Positions 42,576 through 51,377 of a DNA stretch of 64,000 bases are shown here, piece by piece. The stretch spans positions 502-64,501 of the forward strand of contig MFXH01000012.1 of the NCBI GenBank assembly GCA_001788795.1. The letters are read 5' to 3'. The notes beneath the pieces were generated by a model. It searched no databases. It saw only the letters and a program-made list of their open reading frames with translations, and was not told the origin of the DNA. Position 1 is the first letter of the stretch. The number at the start of each line of letters is the position of its first letter. The stretch comes from Candidatus Peregrinibacteria bacterium RIFOXYA2_FULL_41_18. GTDB taxonomy: Bacteria; Patescibacteriota; Gracilibacteria; UBA1369; UBA12470. The position numbers and the translations under genes are program-made.

Positions 42576-42603
42576 TCTACGTTGTATTCGTAATTTAAAT
42601 TGT

Positions 42604-43908
42604 ATGAATGGTTCTCCTGACAAACAATTAGATGTAAAAGAGTTTCTTCCTTCAAGTTTAGAGGATGGCTCTCGCGCAGTGGTTGATCCTAATGATCAAT
42701 ATTATGCAACGCGTCGAGAAGCGATTTTTGATCGATCTAGTCGAGGTTTTGTGCCTAATTTGGTCGATTCTCAACTTAAAGATGTTCTTCAAGCTGACCC
42801 TAGTCCTTGCATAGGTGATAAATCTCGTTTTATTAATATTGCGAATGTTGGTGGTAGTGGTTCCAGCTATGGTGACGAAAGTGCTCCTAATTGCCTCCTT
42901 GCTGTTTCTGGAGACGCTTTTGCGTTCTGTAACGGTGTCGGTCATTCTAGAAGCAGGAGTCATGTATCTGATGTTTCTAGTTCTGATTTTGAATCTGGGA
43001 CTGCGTCTATGTCGAGATTTTCATTGAAACCTGTTGAAAGTGCTGGCGAGAAGGTTTTGGAAGTTTCTTTTAGTGAAAATTTCCGTTCTGCAAGTGAAAG
43101 CGGGTTTAAAGCGCTTGATGTTTCGGAGGATAATATTGGTGATGCCAAAGATGCAGCTAAGGATTTCTTATTTGGTCGTGTAGCCAGAGGTCCTGCGGAT
43201 TTGTTGCGAGATGTTGGTTCTGAGCATTTGGCTCGCGCCGATATCCTTGATAATTTACAGCCTGAATTTAAGAATCAGGAAACGGATTATAGGATTTTGG
43301 CCGCTGCAAGAGCTCTTCTCGAGATTGCCAAGCATGATGGTTATCAGAAGGTTGTTTTTGATGCCAAGGATGATTTAAGGTTGTTTATGGTTTTAAAATC
43401 GGTTGGTGAAGATATCGATGTGAGATGTAGTGATCGTGTTCGTGCAATTGTTTCCGAACTGGAGAAAAAAAGAAAGGATTCGTCGCTTTCTAGCAGACTT
43501 ACAGAAAGATTGATAAAGAGTTCAGCTGTTTTTCTCGATTTAACTTCTGAGTTGAATAAAGAAGCTGACGGTTTTACTGATGAACTTTTGAGTCGCAGTT
43601 TCGCGGCTCCTGTTGCTACAGTTGCGAAGGAGATGGGTTCAAAAGTTTCTTCTGCTGTTGAAGTCGGGTTGTATGGGTTTAAGAAGGATGCTTTGGATTT
43701 AATGATTAGTGCAGGGGATAAAGGGGTTTCCGTTGGTGATCTTATGAGACTGTTTAATAACTCTAGTGAATCTAGGACGTTGCCTAATGCTATCTCTAGT
43801 ATGTTTCCTACTATGCTTGGTGATTTAGTAAGTAGAGGACTTGCTGAACAAGTCGTTGGAAAAAGCACTCGTTATTTCGCAAAACAGTTTGTTCCTAAAG
43901 CCTTATAG
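42604..43908 (+). CDS. unknown protein
   Basis: 434 residues from ATG 42604; an in-frame start at 42478 lies upstream of the promoter and inside repeat sequence, so it is rejected. The N-terminal third is polar with Gly/Ser-rich stretches. The middle (SEHLARADILDNLQPEFKNQETDYRILAAARALLEIAKHDG) is helical. The last 70 residues (ISAGDKGVSVGDLMRLFNNSSESRTLPNAISSM...LVSRGLAEQVVGKSTRYF) resemble a winged-helix domain by pattern only. No TM or signal. Function unknown. Confidence 0.65.
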   Translation: MNGSPDKQLDVKEFLPSSLEDGSRAVVDPNDQYYATRREAIFDRSSRGFVPNLVDSQLKDVLQADPSPCIGDKSRFINIANVGGSGSSYGDESAPNCLLAVSGDAFAFCNGVGHSRSRSHVSDVSSSDFESGTASMSRFSLKPVESAGEKVLEVSFSENFRSASESGFKALDVSEDNIGDAKDAAKDFLFGRVARGPADLLRDVGSEHLARADILDNLQPEFKNQETDYRILAAARALLEIAKHDGYQKVVFDAKDDLRLFMVLKSVGEDIDVRCSDRVRAIVSELEKKRKDSSLSSRLTERLIKSSAVFLDLTSELNKEADGFTDELLSRSFAAPVATVAKEMGSKVSSAVEVGLYGFKKDALDLMISAGDKGVSVGDLMRLFNNSSESRTLPNAISSMFPTMLGDLVSRGLAEQVVGKSTRYFAKQFVPKAL

Positions 43909-43973
43909 ATTTTACTCATTTTGCTTTATCTCTCCTGTTTATGGTATTTTTCAGGCATCTTTAATTTTTACTG

Positions 43974-45476
43974 ATGCCTAAAAAGAAATCCAAGTTCTAC
44001 GTTACTACCGCAATCGCTTATGTTAATGCGGCTCCGCATATCGGTTTTGCTATGGAAATTATTCAGGCAGACTGTCTTGCCAGATATCATAGGGCTCGGG
44101 GTGAAGATGTGTGGTTTCTTACAGGTACGGATGAGCATGGCACCAAAATTCAGCAGACTGCCAAGAAGTTCGAAATGACGCCTCAAGAGTTGGCTGATAA
44201 AAATGCGCCTTTGTTTGAGAAATTGGCTAAGGATTTGAATTTATCGAATGATGACTTCATACGTACGAGTAGTGCTCGCCATAAGAAGGGTGCTGCCGAG
44301 ATATGGAAGAAATTGGTTGAGGTTGGTGATATTTATAAAGCTGAATATAAAGGGCATTATTGTGTTGGATGTGAGGCTTTTGTTACCGAGAAGGATCTTG
44401 TGAATGGCAAGTGTCCTGAGCATGACAAGGAGCCGGAGTTGGTGATTGAGGAGAATTATTTTTTTAAGTTGTCCAAGTATTCGGCTCAGATTGCTGAGTT
44501 GATAAGGTCTGACGAGTTGAGAGTTTGGCCGGAGGCTCGCAAGAATGAAATTTTGGCGGTTTGTGAGGATGGACTTACAGATGTGAGTTTCTCGCGTCCT
44601 GTTAAGACGCTTGAGTGGGGAATACCGGTTCCCGAAGATGAAAATCAAATTATGTATGTCTGGTGCGACGCGCTTTCCAATTATGTTACCGCGCTGGAAG
44701 GTGGTGAGAAATTTAAGAAATATTGGCCCGCCGATGCGCATGTGATAGGGAAGGGGATTTTGCGATTTCATGCCGGTGTTTGGATAGGTATGTTGCTTTC
44801 CGCGAAGCTCCCAATCCCCAAGTCGATTTGCGTGCATGGATATATCACTTCCGAGGGGCAGAAGATGAGTAAGAGTCTTGGGAATACGGTTGATCCTTTT
44901 GGAATTATTGAGGAGTGGGGATGTGATCCGGTTCGTTATTATTTACTGAAGGAAATTCCGACTATGGATGATGGGGATTTCAGCAGGGATAGGTTTAAGG
45001 CGGTTTATGATAGCGATTTGGCGAACAATTTTGGGAATTTATTTTCACGGGTCTTGGCGATGACTGCCAAGTATTTTGAGGGGGTTGTGCCGGCTTCTTA
45101 TGAGGATAAGAATGTTTCCGAGGCGGTAGGTCAGGCGTGGGATAAATATGATGAGTATTTTGAGTGTTTTGATTTGAAAAAAGCTTGCGAGGAGGTTTAT
45201 AAATTAGCCGCTCTTGCTAATCAATATGTTGATGAAAACAAGCCTTGGGAATTGGCTAAAAACGACAAGGAAAAACTAGCGAAAGTTATATATGTTTTGC
45301 TTGAGTTGCTTCGACATATCGCGATGATGCTTTGGCCGTTCATACCTGAAACTGCCGACAAGATGCTTGTATCATTAGGTCATGCCGGTGTTTATCGTGC
45401 CTATGAGTGGGGTATGCTGAAAGAAGGCGGAAAAGTTGGTAGTGCCGGACCATTATTCCCTAGGAAACAAGTCTAG
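43974..45476 (+). CDS. metG: methionyl-tRNA synthetase
   Basis: Class I synthetase charging initiator and elongator tRNA-Met. 500 residues. HIGF replaces the HIGH motif (AAPHIGFAMEIIQADCLARY). The zinc knuckle is CVGCEAF...KCPEHD, and the second motif is KMSKS (SEGQKMSKSLGNTVDP). The C-terminal anticodon-binding domain (YEWGMLKEGG end) is present, but there is no C-terminal tRNA-binding EMAP-like domain. It overlaps the convergent VirB2-like cluster by 17 bp. Confidence 0.95.
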   Translation: MPKKKSKFYVTTAIAYVNAAPHIGFAMEIIQADCLARYHRARGEDVWFLTGTDEHGTKIQQTAKKFEMTPQELADKNAPLFEKLAKDLNLSNDDFIRTSSARHKKGAAEIWKKLVEVGDIYKAEYKGHYCVGCEAFVTEKDLVNGKCPEHDKEPELVIEENYFFKLSKYSAQIAELIRSDELRVWPEARKNEILAVCEDGLTDVSFSRPVKTLEWGIPVPEDENQIMYVWCDALSNYVTALEGGEKFKKYWPADAHVIGKGILRFHAGVWIGMLLSAKLPIPKSICVHGYITSEGQKMSKSLGNTVDPFGIIEEWGCDPVRYYLLKEIPTMDDGDFSRDRFKAVYDSDLANNFGNLFSRVLAMTAKYFEGVVPASYEDKNVSEAVGQAWDKYDEYFECFDLKKACEEVYKLAALANQYVDENKPWELAKNDKEKLAKVIYVLLELLRHIAMMLWPFIPETADKMLVSLGHAGVYRAYEWGMLKEGGKVGSAGPLFPRKQV

Positions 45477-45912
45477 AGACTACTAATGCAGTTTCTTCCG
45501 CAAGTTCGGATTCGTCTATTGTGAAAAGTGTTTTGATAACGAATCTTACCAATATGTAAGATATTAATATTGCGCCAAGGCCTATTATTGACCATGTTAT
45601 ACCTTTTTTCGCTTTGTCGATTTTGTCTTGCTGGCCCATCGATGTCGCGTAGCTAAGTCCGTTCGAAACCAAGAAATAAACTGCGACTACACCTACTATT
45701 GCCAGAAGACCGCTGACAAGGTCCGCGAGAATGTAGGTGATAGATGTGGTGTTGTATTTTTGTTCATCGGTATAGCCGTCTTGTTGCGCCGACCATGATT
45801 CGGCGATGTTTGACGGTTTGTATTCATCAGGGATGCCGTATGCGGCAAGCGCCGACTGAGCAATCGTCATTGTTGTTGTAAGAGTGATTATGGCTAGTAG
45901 TATTTTTTTCAT
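45460..45912 (-). CDS. VirB2/TrbC-like small membrane protein 1
   Basis: 150 residues: signal peptide (cut near ALAAYG), polar segment, then two TM helices (about 62-85 and 104-128) joined by a short basic loop (GQQDKIDKAKKGI). This two-helix form with signal peptide is that of VirB2/TrbC conjugation pilins. Last gene of a four-gene cluster of the same type. No VirB4 or other conjugation ATPase is nearby, so a conjugation role is only one option. Confidence 0.72.
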   Translation of the reverse strand: MKKILLAIITLTTTMTIAQSALAAYGIPDEYKPSNIAESWSAQQDGYTDEQKYNTTSITYILADLVSGLLAIVGVVAVYFLVSNGLSYATSMGQQDKIDKAKKGITWSIIGLGAILISYILVRFVIKTLFTIDESELAEETALVVSRLVS

Positions 45913-45914
45913 AT

Positions 45915-46709
45915 TTATATGCTTAATTGAGACAATCCATAGACAAGGGCATAAGCTATTCCTATTATTATTACTCCGATGGCGCCATATAGAAGCATGT
46001 TTTGGCCTTTTTTTATTGCTTCTTCATTACCTCTTGCGATTACCAGTAATATGCCGGCGTAAACTATTGTTGCCAATACCGCCAAGCTGACAGCGAAAAG
46101 TATAAGTTTCACAACTTTCGGGATAGTATCTTCTATCAAATCTCCCGAAGGAAGTGATGATCCTTGTGAGTTTGGTGATTCTTCTATCAGTGCCGTTTGA
46201 GATGGCAGAAGGCAGTCGAGTTTTTGATCGGCTGTTAGTGTTTCAGGTTTACTACAATCTATTTCTTCCGCATATGCGACAGGGATTGAAAATAAGCTTG
46301 CCGTCTCTTCATCTTCCGATATCGGCAGCGAGCTGATGATTGAAACGATTGCATAAGAGAATATTGCGATGATAAATCCAGTTATTGCATAAATTGCAGT
46401 TTTTTTTGCCGTGCCAAGCTTCTCGTCATTGCCATATGCGGTTAGGAATTGAATTCCGGATATCAGAAGAGAAATAAATGATGCCACGCCTACGATTCCG
46501 ATGAATCCCGAAATGAATGACGGCAAAGCTTTTTCTCGGAAATATCCTTGGATTTCATCTTGTGTGGATGTTTCGTCCGGACCGGGGAGCAGTTCGGATT
46601 TTGGAATTGACGGCATAGTTGTAGACTCCGCTGTTGCCAGATCTACGGTTGCCGTTATTTGAGAGCCGGCTATTATGAATAATGTAAGTGCTATGATGAT
46701 TTTTTTCAT
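45915..46709 (-). CDS. VirB2/TrbC-like membrane protein 2, duplicated
   Basis: 264 residues: a signal peptide, then two copies of the TM-loop-TM module. Copy 1 (about 60-130) has FIGIVGVASFISLLISGIQFLTAYGNDEKLGTAKKTAIYAI. Copy 2 (about 192-260) has VVKLILFAVSLAVLATIVYAGILLVIARGNEEAIKKGQNMLLYGAI. The shared pattern is a Gly/Asn-Asp/Glu-E turn and a Lys-rich loop between helices. The copies are joined by a polar linker with PSQTALIEESPNSQGSSL. A tandem fusion of two VirB2-like units is unusual. It starts two bases before the 150-aa gene. Confidence 0.72.
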   Translation of the reverse strand: MKKIIIALTLFIIAGSQITATVDLATAESTTMPSIPKSELLPGPDETSTQDEIQGYFREKALPSFISGFIGIVGVASFISLLISGIQFLTAYGNDEKLGTAKKTAIYAITGFIIAIFSYAIVSIISSLPISEDEETASLFSIPVAYAEEIDCSKPETLTADQKLDCLLPSQTALIEESPNSQGSSLPSGDLIEDTIPKVVKLILFAVSLAVLATIVYAGILLVIARGNEEAIKKGQNMLLYGAIGVIIIGIAYALVYGLSQLSI

Positions 46710-46712
46710 ATT

Positions 46713-47333
46713 TTATTTCGTGAAGAATGTCGGATTGATTGTGTAGAGGATTAGCGCTGAAAGGAATAATATCGCAAGTCCTGCTAGAGATTGAGTTATT
46801 CGTGTTTTTGCGCTTGATATTTGGTCAGATCCTCCCGATGCTGCAATTTGGATACCGCTTATTACGATGATTAAAACTGCTATTATTCCAACGATGCTTG
46901 CCGCCCAAATGTAAAGTTGCAGGACGTAGAATTTGAGTAGATTTACTCCCGAGGTCGATACGAGAATTTGGATGGGAATGCAGCTTCCTGAGTCGTTTGT
47001 CATTTCTTCACATACTTCATAGTCAATGTCATATACGTTTGCGGTTTCAGTGCATGTTTCATCTTTACTTGAAACGCAGCAGGTGCCTTTGTATGCAGAA
47101 ATTATTACCGAATCCGCTGTATTCCCTCCTCCTGGGAGAGATTCTGTTAATTCTACGACCCTCGCCGTATTAATATCGAATCCAGAATGTTCTTGAATAA
47201 ATCCGTTATATGAATATTCGGTTCCTGCTATGTCGCATGTTTTAATTTCTTCCGCACGTGTTATTGGCGATGAAATAAACATCGTTATAAGTGCGGTTGC
47301 AAATATCAATATTTTTTTATTCACCTGAAACAT
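46713..47333 (-). CDS. VirB2/TrbC-like membrane protein 3 with Cys-rich ectodomain
   Basis: 206 residues from ATG 47333 (a start at 47351 would add six). Signal peptide, then an extracytoplasmic domain (about 28-125) with six cysteines (KTCDIAG, GTCCVSSKDETCTET, YEVCEEM, GSCIPIQ), then two TM helices with the loop SGIQIAASGGSDQISSAKTRITQSLAG. The C-terminal part matches the other cluster members. Overlaps the first gene by 17 bases, suggesting coupled translation. Confidence 0.72.
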   Translation of the reverse strand: MFQVNKKILIFATALITMFISSPITRAEEIKTCDIAGTEYSYNGFIQEHSGFDINTARVVELTESLPGGGNTADSVIISAYKGTCCVSSKDETCTETANVYDIDYEVCEEMTNDSGSCIPIQILVSTSGVNLLKFYVLQLYIWAASIVGIIAVLIIVISGIQIAASGGSDQISSAKTRITQSLAGLAILFLSALILYTINPTFFTK

Positions 47334-47817
47334 AAAGAAGTGATTGTACAAAAGTTACCAGAACATATGAACTGAATGCTAGCACAAGTCCGATTATTGC
47401 TTGTGTAAGTATGGTTTTCCCCTTCTGAACCCTGTTGTCGTCTCCTTCAGAACTCATCATTAGAACTCCGCCGATTATTATTAATACCATGCAGGCTGTA
47501 CCTATTACCATCAGAAGTGTGTTTATGATCATCATGATGAAATTTATGACAGGAGAGCCATTATTTGCTGTATCGTCGAGATATCCTTGTCCTTGCGCGG
47601 ATGAGGTGTCTCCGTCTTCCGCAGGTACTGTTAAATATGTTTTAACGCTGAAATCGTCGAGTGAATCGGTATTGGTTGTGGGTGCCGAGCCATTGCCGCT
47701 TGTTGATCCGCCACTATCTGATCCTTCAGATGTGGTGCCGTTTGCGTATGTGATTTGCGCAAATGAAATTAGGAGTGTTGCAATGATAGTTGTTCCTATG
47801 ATCAGTTTTTTGAGCAT
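47317..47817 (-). CDS. VirB2/TrbC-like membrane protein 4, first gene of the cluster
   Basis: 166 residues: signal peptide (cut near TYANG), Ser/Gly/Thr-rich region, then two TM helices (about 93-118 and 134-160) around the loop MMSSEGDDNRVQKGKTILTQ. Same design as the three downstream genes. All four are packed at intervals of -17 to +3 bp. tRNA-Ala is divergent upstream. Confidence 0.74.
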   Translation of the reverse strand: MLKKLIIGTTIIATLLISFAQITYANGTTSEGSDSGGSTSGNGSAPTTNTDSLDDFSVKTYLTVPAEDGDTSSAQGQGYLDDTANNGSPVINFIMMIINTLLMVIGTACMVLIIIGGVLMMSSEGDDNRVQKGKTILTQAIIGLVLAFSSYVLVTFVQSLLYVSGE

Positions 47818-47884
47818 ATTTTTGCTTTTTATATCTATTGATTATACCATTTTTCGTGTCGAAAGTCTATCTCGAAGGTTATGA

Positions 47885-47912
47885 TTGTTTATGGGGTTGG
47901 GTATGGTAAAAT
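47885..47912 (+). promoter_or_regulatory. promoter of tRNA-Ala
   Basis: TTGTTT (47885-47890), 16-bp spacer, extended -10 TGGTAAAAT with hexamer 47907-47912, 11 bases before the tRNA. Confidence 0.55.
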
Positions 47913-47922
47913 TTCGTTGCTT

Positions 47923-47999
47923 GGGGTTGTAGCTCAGTTGGCTAGAGCGCTTCCATGGCATGGAAGAGGTCGAGGGTTCGAGCCCCTTCAACTCCACCA
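47923..47999 (+). tRNA. tRNA-Ala (anticodon GGC)
   Basis: Acceptor GGGGTTG pairs with CAACTCC, then A and encoded CCA (47997-47999). D-arm GTAGCTCAGTTGGCTAGAGC. Anticodon stem CTTCC/GGAAG with loop ATGGCAT gives GGC. T-arm GAGGGTTCGAGCCCCTT. Full cloverleaf, 77 nt. Confidence 0.95.
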
Positions 48000-48062
48000 G
48001 CGTAAAAGATTTATAACCTCTCACTAGTCCTCACTTCCTGTTTTTCTCGAGCATGCATGATA

Positions 48063-48135
48063 TTCTCCGGAGAATATAAGGAGAAGGAGATTGCATACGC
48101 AATCGAGCTAATAATATGGGCCGTTCCGGCCTGGC
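48063..48135. repeat. REP-like structured intergenic element B
   Basis: A fully palindromic ATATTCTCCGGAGAATAT (about 48060-48077) precedes hairpin GATTGC-ATAC-GCAATC (48089-48104), a linker GAGCTAATAATATG, and hairpin GGCC-GTTCC-GGCC (48119-48131). The last two hairpins and the linker correspond to element A at 4741-4787, with the first stem changed on both sides. Confidence 0.7.
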
Positions 48136-48172
48136 GTTGCAGATATATCCAAAATATTTTCAAAATGCTTAG

Positions 48173-48814
48173 TTATTGTCGGCTGAAGTCTTTTATATGA
48201 CTTGCCCCTACGAATAAGACGCATTTTGTCGGATGTCCGATTTTTTCAGATGTTGTACGTTGAATTTCTTCGGTTTTTCTTATCATGTGTTTGCTTCTGC
48301 TTTTTGTTTCTTCATCGAAAGCTTGAGCAATTCCGAGATATTCGGATTTTTCCAGTATTGCCTGATATGTATGTGTTATAGGTTTGTCTACGAAATGACA
48401 TGGTACTCCGTATCGTGCGCATAATTCTTGAATGTAGAGGAATTCGTTGCCTTCCGGATCATATAGACTACTTGTTCCATTGTTGTGACTGGCTCTGCGT
48501 GCTTGTCCACTGTTTAGCGCTAAGCGTATTTGTGTACGTATAAAAGAGTCGAAAACCCCTGTTATAAGGGTGTCTCCTTCAAGCCTTGGTTCCGAGAAAG
48601 GTCTTGTTCGGAAATGTTCTTTGTATCCTCCCGTAAGTTTTCTTGCTTCGTTGTCTCTGATCGAGTCCCATTCGATACATACGATGTCGGCATTTTTTAT
48701 ATGACTTTCGAGTCTCACTTTCTCTTCCGGATTCAAAAAATGGCGTATGCCGACTATCAAAATATCTCCGTGTTGTACTTCGAGATTCTGTGATTCTACT
48801 TTATTCGTTTCCAC
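48173..48814 (-). CDS. TraB/TIKI-superfamily-like protein
   Basis: 213 residues, soluble. HGDILIVGIRHFLNPEE near the N-terminus, ADIVCIEWDS about 25 residues later, and CVLFVGASHIKDF at the end recall the conserved G-x-x-H, Glu and G-x-x-H positions of the TraB/PrgY/TIKI and ChaN/EreA group of probable metallohydrolases. The middle is helical and charged. It follows pilT by 12 bp on the same strand. The assignment rests on three short motifs; no substrate can be proposed. The GTG start (GTGGAAACG) is the only one that fits. Confidence 0.5.
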   Translation of the reverse strand: METNKVESQNLEVQHGDILIVGIRHFLNPEEKVRLESHIKNADIVCIEWDSIRDNEARKLTGGYKEHFRTRPFSEPRLEGDTLITGVFDSFIRTQIRLALNSGQARRASHNNGTSSLYDPEGNEFLYIQELCARYGVPCHFVDKPITHTYQAILEKSEYLGIAQAFDEETKSRSKHMIRKTEEIQRTTSEKIGHPTKCVLFVGASHIKDFSRQ

Positions 48815-48826
48815 TGTTGTGTTTTT

Positions 48827-49870
48827 TTATTCTTCCAACTCCATTGGCAGGAATCTCATTGCCTCTTCTTTTGTGATTTTATTTGCAGCGGCGAGTTCGA
48901 GAAGTGCGCGTTTCATCGTTTGCATACCTTGTTTGCGGCTTGTTTCAATCACGTTGTTAAGTTGATGTGTTTGACCTTTTCGTATCAAATTGGCTACTGC
49001 AGGGTTGTTGAGCATGATTTCAAGAGCCGGTAGGCGCGATTTGCCGTCAGATGACTTAACAAGACGTTGCCAGATGATTGCTTGCATGCTTTCTGCAAGC
49101 TGTGTCCTAATCTGTTCTTGCTGATCGTGCGGAAAAATATCGATAATTCTGTTTACCGTTTTTGCAGCTCCGCTTGTATGAAGCGTTCCCATTACCAAAT
49201 GACCCGTTTCTGCTGCCGTTATTGCGAGTGAAATAGTTTCCAAATCTCTCAATTCGCCGACCATTATTACATCAGGGTTTTCTCTTAATGATGACTTAAG
49301 AGCGGATGTGAAGCTCTTACAATGTGTTTTTACCTCTCTTTGGTCGATTACCGATTTGTTGTTGGTGTAAACATACTCGATAGGGTCTTCAATCGTGAGG
49401 ATGTGTTTTGAATATTTCTCGTTGATTTCGTTAAGTAGAGACGCAAGGGTTGTTGATTTACCCGAGCCGGATGGGCCTGTTATAAGGATTAATCCGTGCG
49501 GTAAATCGGTTAATGTTTTGAGCTGTTCCGGTAGGCCGAGTTCTTCTAGTTTCGGGATTTTTGATGAAATTACGCGGAAGCTGGAGCCCATGCCGTTCTT
49601 TTGCCTGAATATATTAACCCTGAAGTGTGAAACTTCAGCAATTTCAAAAGAGAAATCCAAATCGTTTCCCTCGTCGAATATCGCTCTTTGTGCAGGTGAA
49701 AGTATTTCAAGAATGTATTCCTCCGCCATTTGAGGCGTTACAACAGGATGCTCTTTTACTGCAACAAGATCTCCGTTTATTCTTAGCGTAGGTTTGGCGC
49801 CTGCCGTCAGAAATAGATCCGAGGCCATGTACTTAACTGCTGTTCTGAGGAGTTTTTCGATTTTTAGCAT
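48827..49870 (-). CDS. pilT: type IV pilus retraction ATPase
   Basis: A hexameric ATPase that depolymerises pili, powering twitching and DNA pulling. 347 residues from ATG 49870 (MLKIEKLLRTAVKYMASDLFLTAG, the normal family start). Walker A GPSGSGKSTTLASLL, Asp box, Walker B IMVGELRDLETISLAITAAETGHLVMGTLHT, and the AIIWQRLV retraction-family segment are present. It is 7 kb away from the pilus operon, downstream of trpB. Confidence 0.95.
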   Translation of the reverse strand: MLKIEKLLRTAVKYMASDLFLTAGAKPTLRINGDLVAVKEHPVVTPQMAEEYILEILSPAQRAIFDEGNDLDFSFEIAEVSHFRVNIFRQKNGMGSSFRVISSKIPKLEELGLPEQLKTLTDLPHGLILITGPSGSGKSTTLASLLNEINEKYSKHILTIEDPIEYVYTNNKSVIDQREVKTHCKSFTSALKSSLRENPDVIMVGELRDLETISLAITAAETGHLVMGTLHTSGAAKTVNRIIDIFPHDQQEQIRTQLAESMQAIIWQRLVKSSDGKSRLPALEIMLNNPAVANLIRKGQTHQLNNVIETSRKQGMQTMKRALLELAAANKITKEEAMRFLPMELEE

Positions 49871-49956
49871 GTTGGGGTTTCTAAAAGTTCTTATAATTGT
49901 AGCACAAAACAAGGGTAATGTCGAATCCTATGGTTGTAAATTCTGATTGTTTTTAC

Positions 49957-51162
49957 TCAAATCGGAAACCTCTCTGCAATATAATCGATATCCTTATCTC
50001 CTCGTCCAGATAGATTCACAATGATTATTTCCGATTCTTTTAGGGCTGGAGCGAGTTTGATTGCGTGAGCAATTGCATGAGAGCTTTCGAGTGCTGGAAT
50101 GATTCCTTCTATTCGAGATAGGCGTTTGAACGCATCTATGGCTTCTACATCGTTAATAGTTTCATATTGCACTCTTCCAAGTTCTTTCAGATCCGGATGG
50201 ATTGGGCCGACTCCCGGATAATCCAAGCCCGAGGCTATTGAATGAACCGATAATGGCTCTCCTTTATCGTTCTGTAACAGATATGTGAACATTCCGTGCA
50301 GGGTTCCCGGTTTTCCGAGAGTCATTGTGGCTGCGTGTTCTCCGGGTTTGAAGCTTTTGCCTGCTGGTTCGACTCCTATCATTTTTACTTCCGGATCGTT
50401 TAGGAATTCGTTAAATAATCCGATTGCGTTTGAGCCGCCTCCGACACAAGCTATCAAATAATCCGGCAATCTTCCTTCATGTTCCATGATCTGTTTTTTT
50501 GCTTCTCTTCCGACTACAGATTGGAAATCTCTTACCATCATAGGGTAGGGGTGTGGTCCGACTACTGATCCGATGCCGAAGAATGTCGTTTTGTAATCTT
50601 GCATATATGCTCCAAAAGCGCTGTCTACAGCGTCTTTCAAGCATCTTCCGCCTGATTCTACCGAAACGACTTTTGCGCCTAGCAGCTTCATTCTAATTAC
50701 ATTCGGGTGTTGCTTGGCGATGTCGATTGCGCCCATGTGGATTTCGCATTCGAGTCCCATTAATGCTGCGGCTGTTGCAAGTGCCACTCCATGTTGGCCG
50801 GCTCCCGTTTCGGCGAGAAGTTTTTTCTTGCCCATGCGTTTTGCGAGGAGGGCTTCGCCGAGAGTGTGATTTATTTTGTGAGCGCCTGTGTGATTCAGGT
50901 CTTCGCGTTTCAGATATACTTTTGCGCCTCCCAAGATTTTTGTCAGATTTTTTGCGAAATAAAGAGGGGAGGGGCGGCCTACGAAATTTTTTAATAAATC
51001 CTCATATTCTTTTTGGAACGAAGGGTCGTTTTTTGCATCTTCGTAAGCCTTCAAGACTTCATCCATTGCAGGTTTCAATTGAGGTGGGATGAATTGTCCG
51101 CCGTATTGTCCGAAGAATCCGTTATTATCGGGATAATTTGTGTGAAAATTTTGCTTAGTCAT
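49957..51162 (-). CDS. trpB: tryptophan synthase beta chain (orphan)
   Basis: PLP enzyme that joins indole and serine to make tryptophan. 401 residues, TrpB1-type length, with [24 protein letters not shown] (PLP lysine in HK), [24 protein letters not shown], the phosphate loop [26 protein letters not shown] and [10 protein letters not shown]. No trpA or other trp gene is adjacent, so it probably uses free indole, or a distant partner. A leader peptide with tandem Trp codons and alternative hairpins lie about 100-210 bp upstream, indicating control by Trp supply. Confidence 0.96.
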   Translation of the reverse strand: MTKQNFHTNYPDNNGFFGQYGGQFIPPQLKPAMDEVLKAYEDAKNDPSFQKEYEDLLKNFVGRPSPLYFAKNLTKILGGAKVYLKREDLNHTGAHKINHTLGEALLAKRMGKKKLLAETGAGQHGVALATAAALMGLECEIHMGAIDIAKQHPNVIRMKLLGAKVVSVESGGRCLKDAVDSAFGAYMQDYKTTFFGIGSVVGPHPYPMMVRDFQSVVGREAKKQIMEHEGRLPDYLIACVGGGSNAIGLFNEFLNDPEVKMIGVEPAGKSFKPGEHAATMTLGKPGTLHGMFTYLLQNDKGEPLSVHSIASGLDYPGVGPIHPDLKELGRVQYETINDVEAIDAFKRLSRIEGIIPALESSHAIAHAIKLAPALKESEIIIVNLSGRGDKDIDYIAERFPI

Positions 51163-51257
51163 GTTAGTTGTTTTTAATAAAATAGTTTGGTAAAGGTTGC
51201 GATTTTTTGTGTCGCCAATATTCCGCGGATCTGTTTTTGAAAATAAATTTTTTCATA

Positions 51258-51335
51258 AAAAAATAGCCCTTTTAACGGGCGTTGATAGTTCTGAACATTT
51301 TTACACGAAATCAACTACCCGTTTAGAGGGGTAGT
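51258..51335 (-). promoter_or_regulatory. probable Trp attenuator (alternative hairpins and U-run)
   Basis: On the minus strand ACTACCC (51335-51329) pairs with GGGTAGT (51320-51314). AACGGGTAGTTGAT (51323-51310) can instead pair with ATCAACGCCCGTT (51286-51274), and GCCC (51280-51277) with GGGC (51269-51266) followed by UAUUUUUUU. The three pairings exclude one another as 1:2, 2:3 and 3:4 structures of an attenuator. The terminator stem is only 4 bp of G-C, so it is weak as drawn. It lies about 100 bp before trpB. Confidence 0.7.
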
Positions 51336-51371
51336 CCACCAGATTGCGATTTGTAAGTTTCGTGTTTTCAC
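51315..51371 (-). CDS. trpL: trp leader peptide
   Basis: An 18-codon frame from GTG 51371, MKTRNLQIAIWWTTPLNG then TAG. Trp codons 11 and 12 (51341-51336) lie directly before the first hairpin strand, and the stop codon is inside its second strand, the arrangement that couples ribosome stalling to RNA folding in trpL. A CACGAAA/TTTCGTG stem (51364-51358 with 51310-51304) can enclose the region. It is not similar in sequence to enteric trpL apart from the WW. The start falls where the upstream promoter should begin transcription. Confidence 0.7.
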   Translation of the reverse strand: MKTRNLQIAIWWTTPLNG

Positions 51372-51377
51372 GGGCTT

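Noticed and set aside
42478-42603. 42-residue upstream extension of the 434-aa unknown protein
   Set aside because: It lies upstream of a TATAAT promoter and inside the palindromic repeat; the ATG at 42604 follows the promoter by the expected distance.
45460-47817. Integrated conjugative element
   Set aside because: The VirB2-like genes have no relaxase, VirB4-type ATPase, integrase or attachment repeats near them, and the flanks (metG, tRNA-Ala) show no duplicated tRNA end.
47842-48024. 60-residue minus-strand frame across tRNA-Ala
   Set aside because: It is the antisense of the tRNA gene; such frames over tRNAs are a known source of false proteins.
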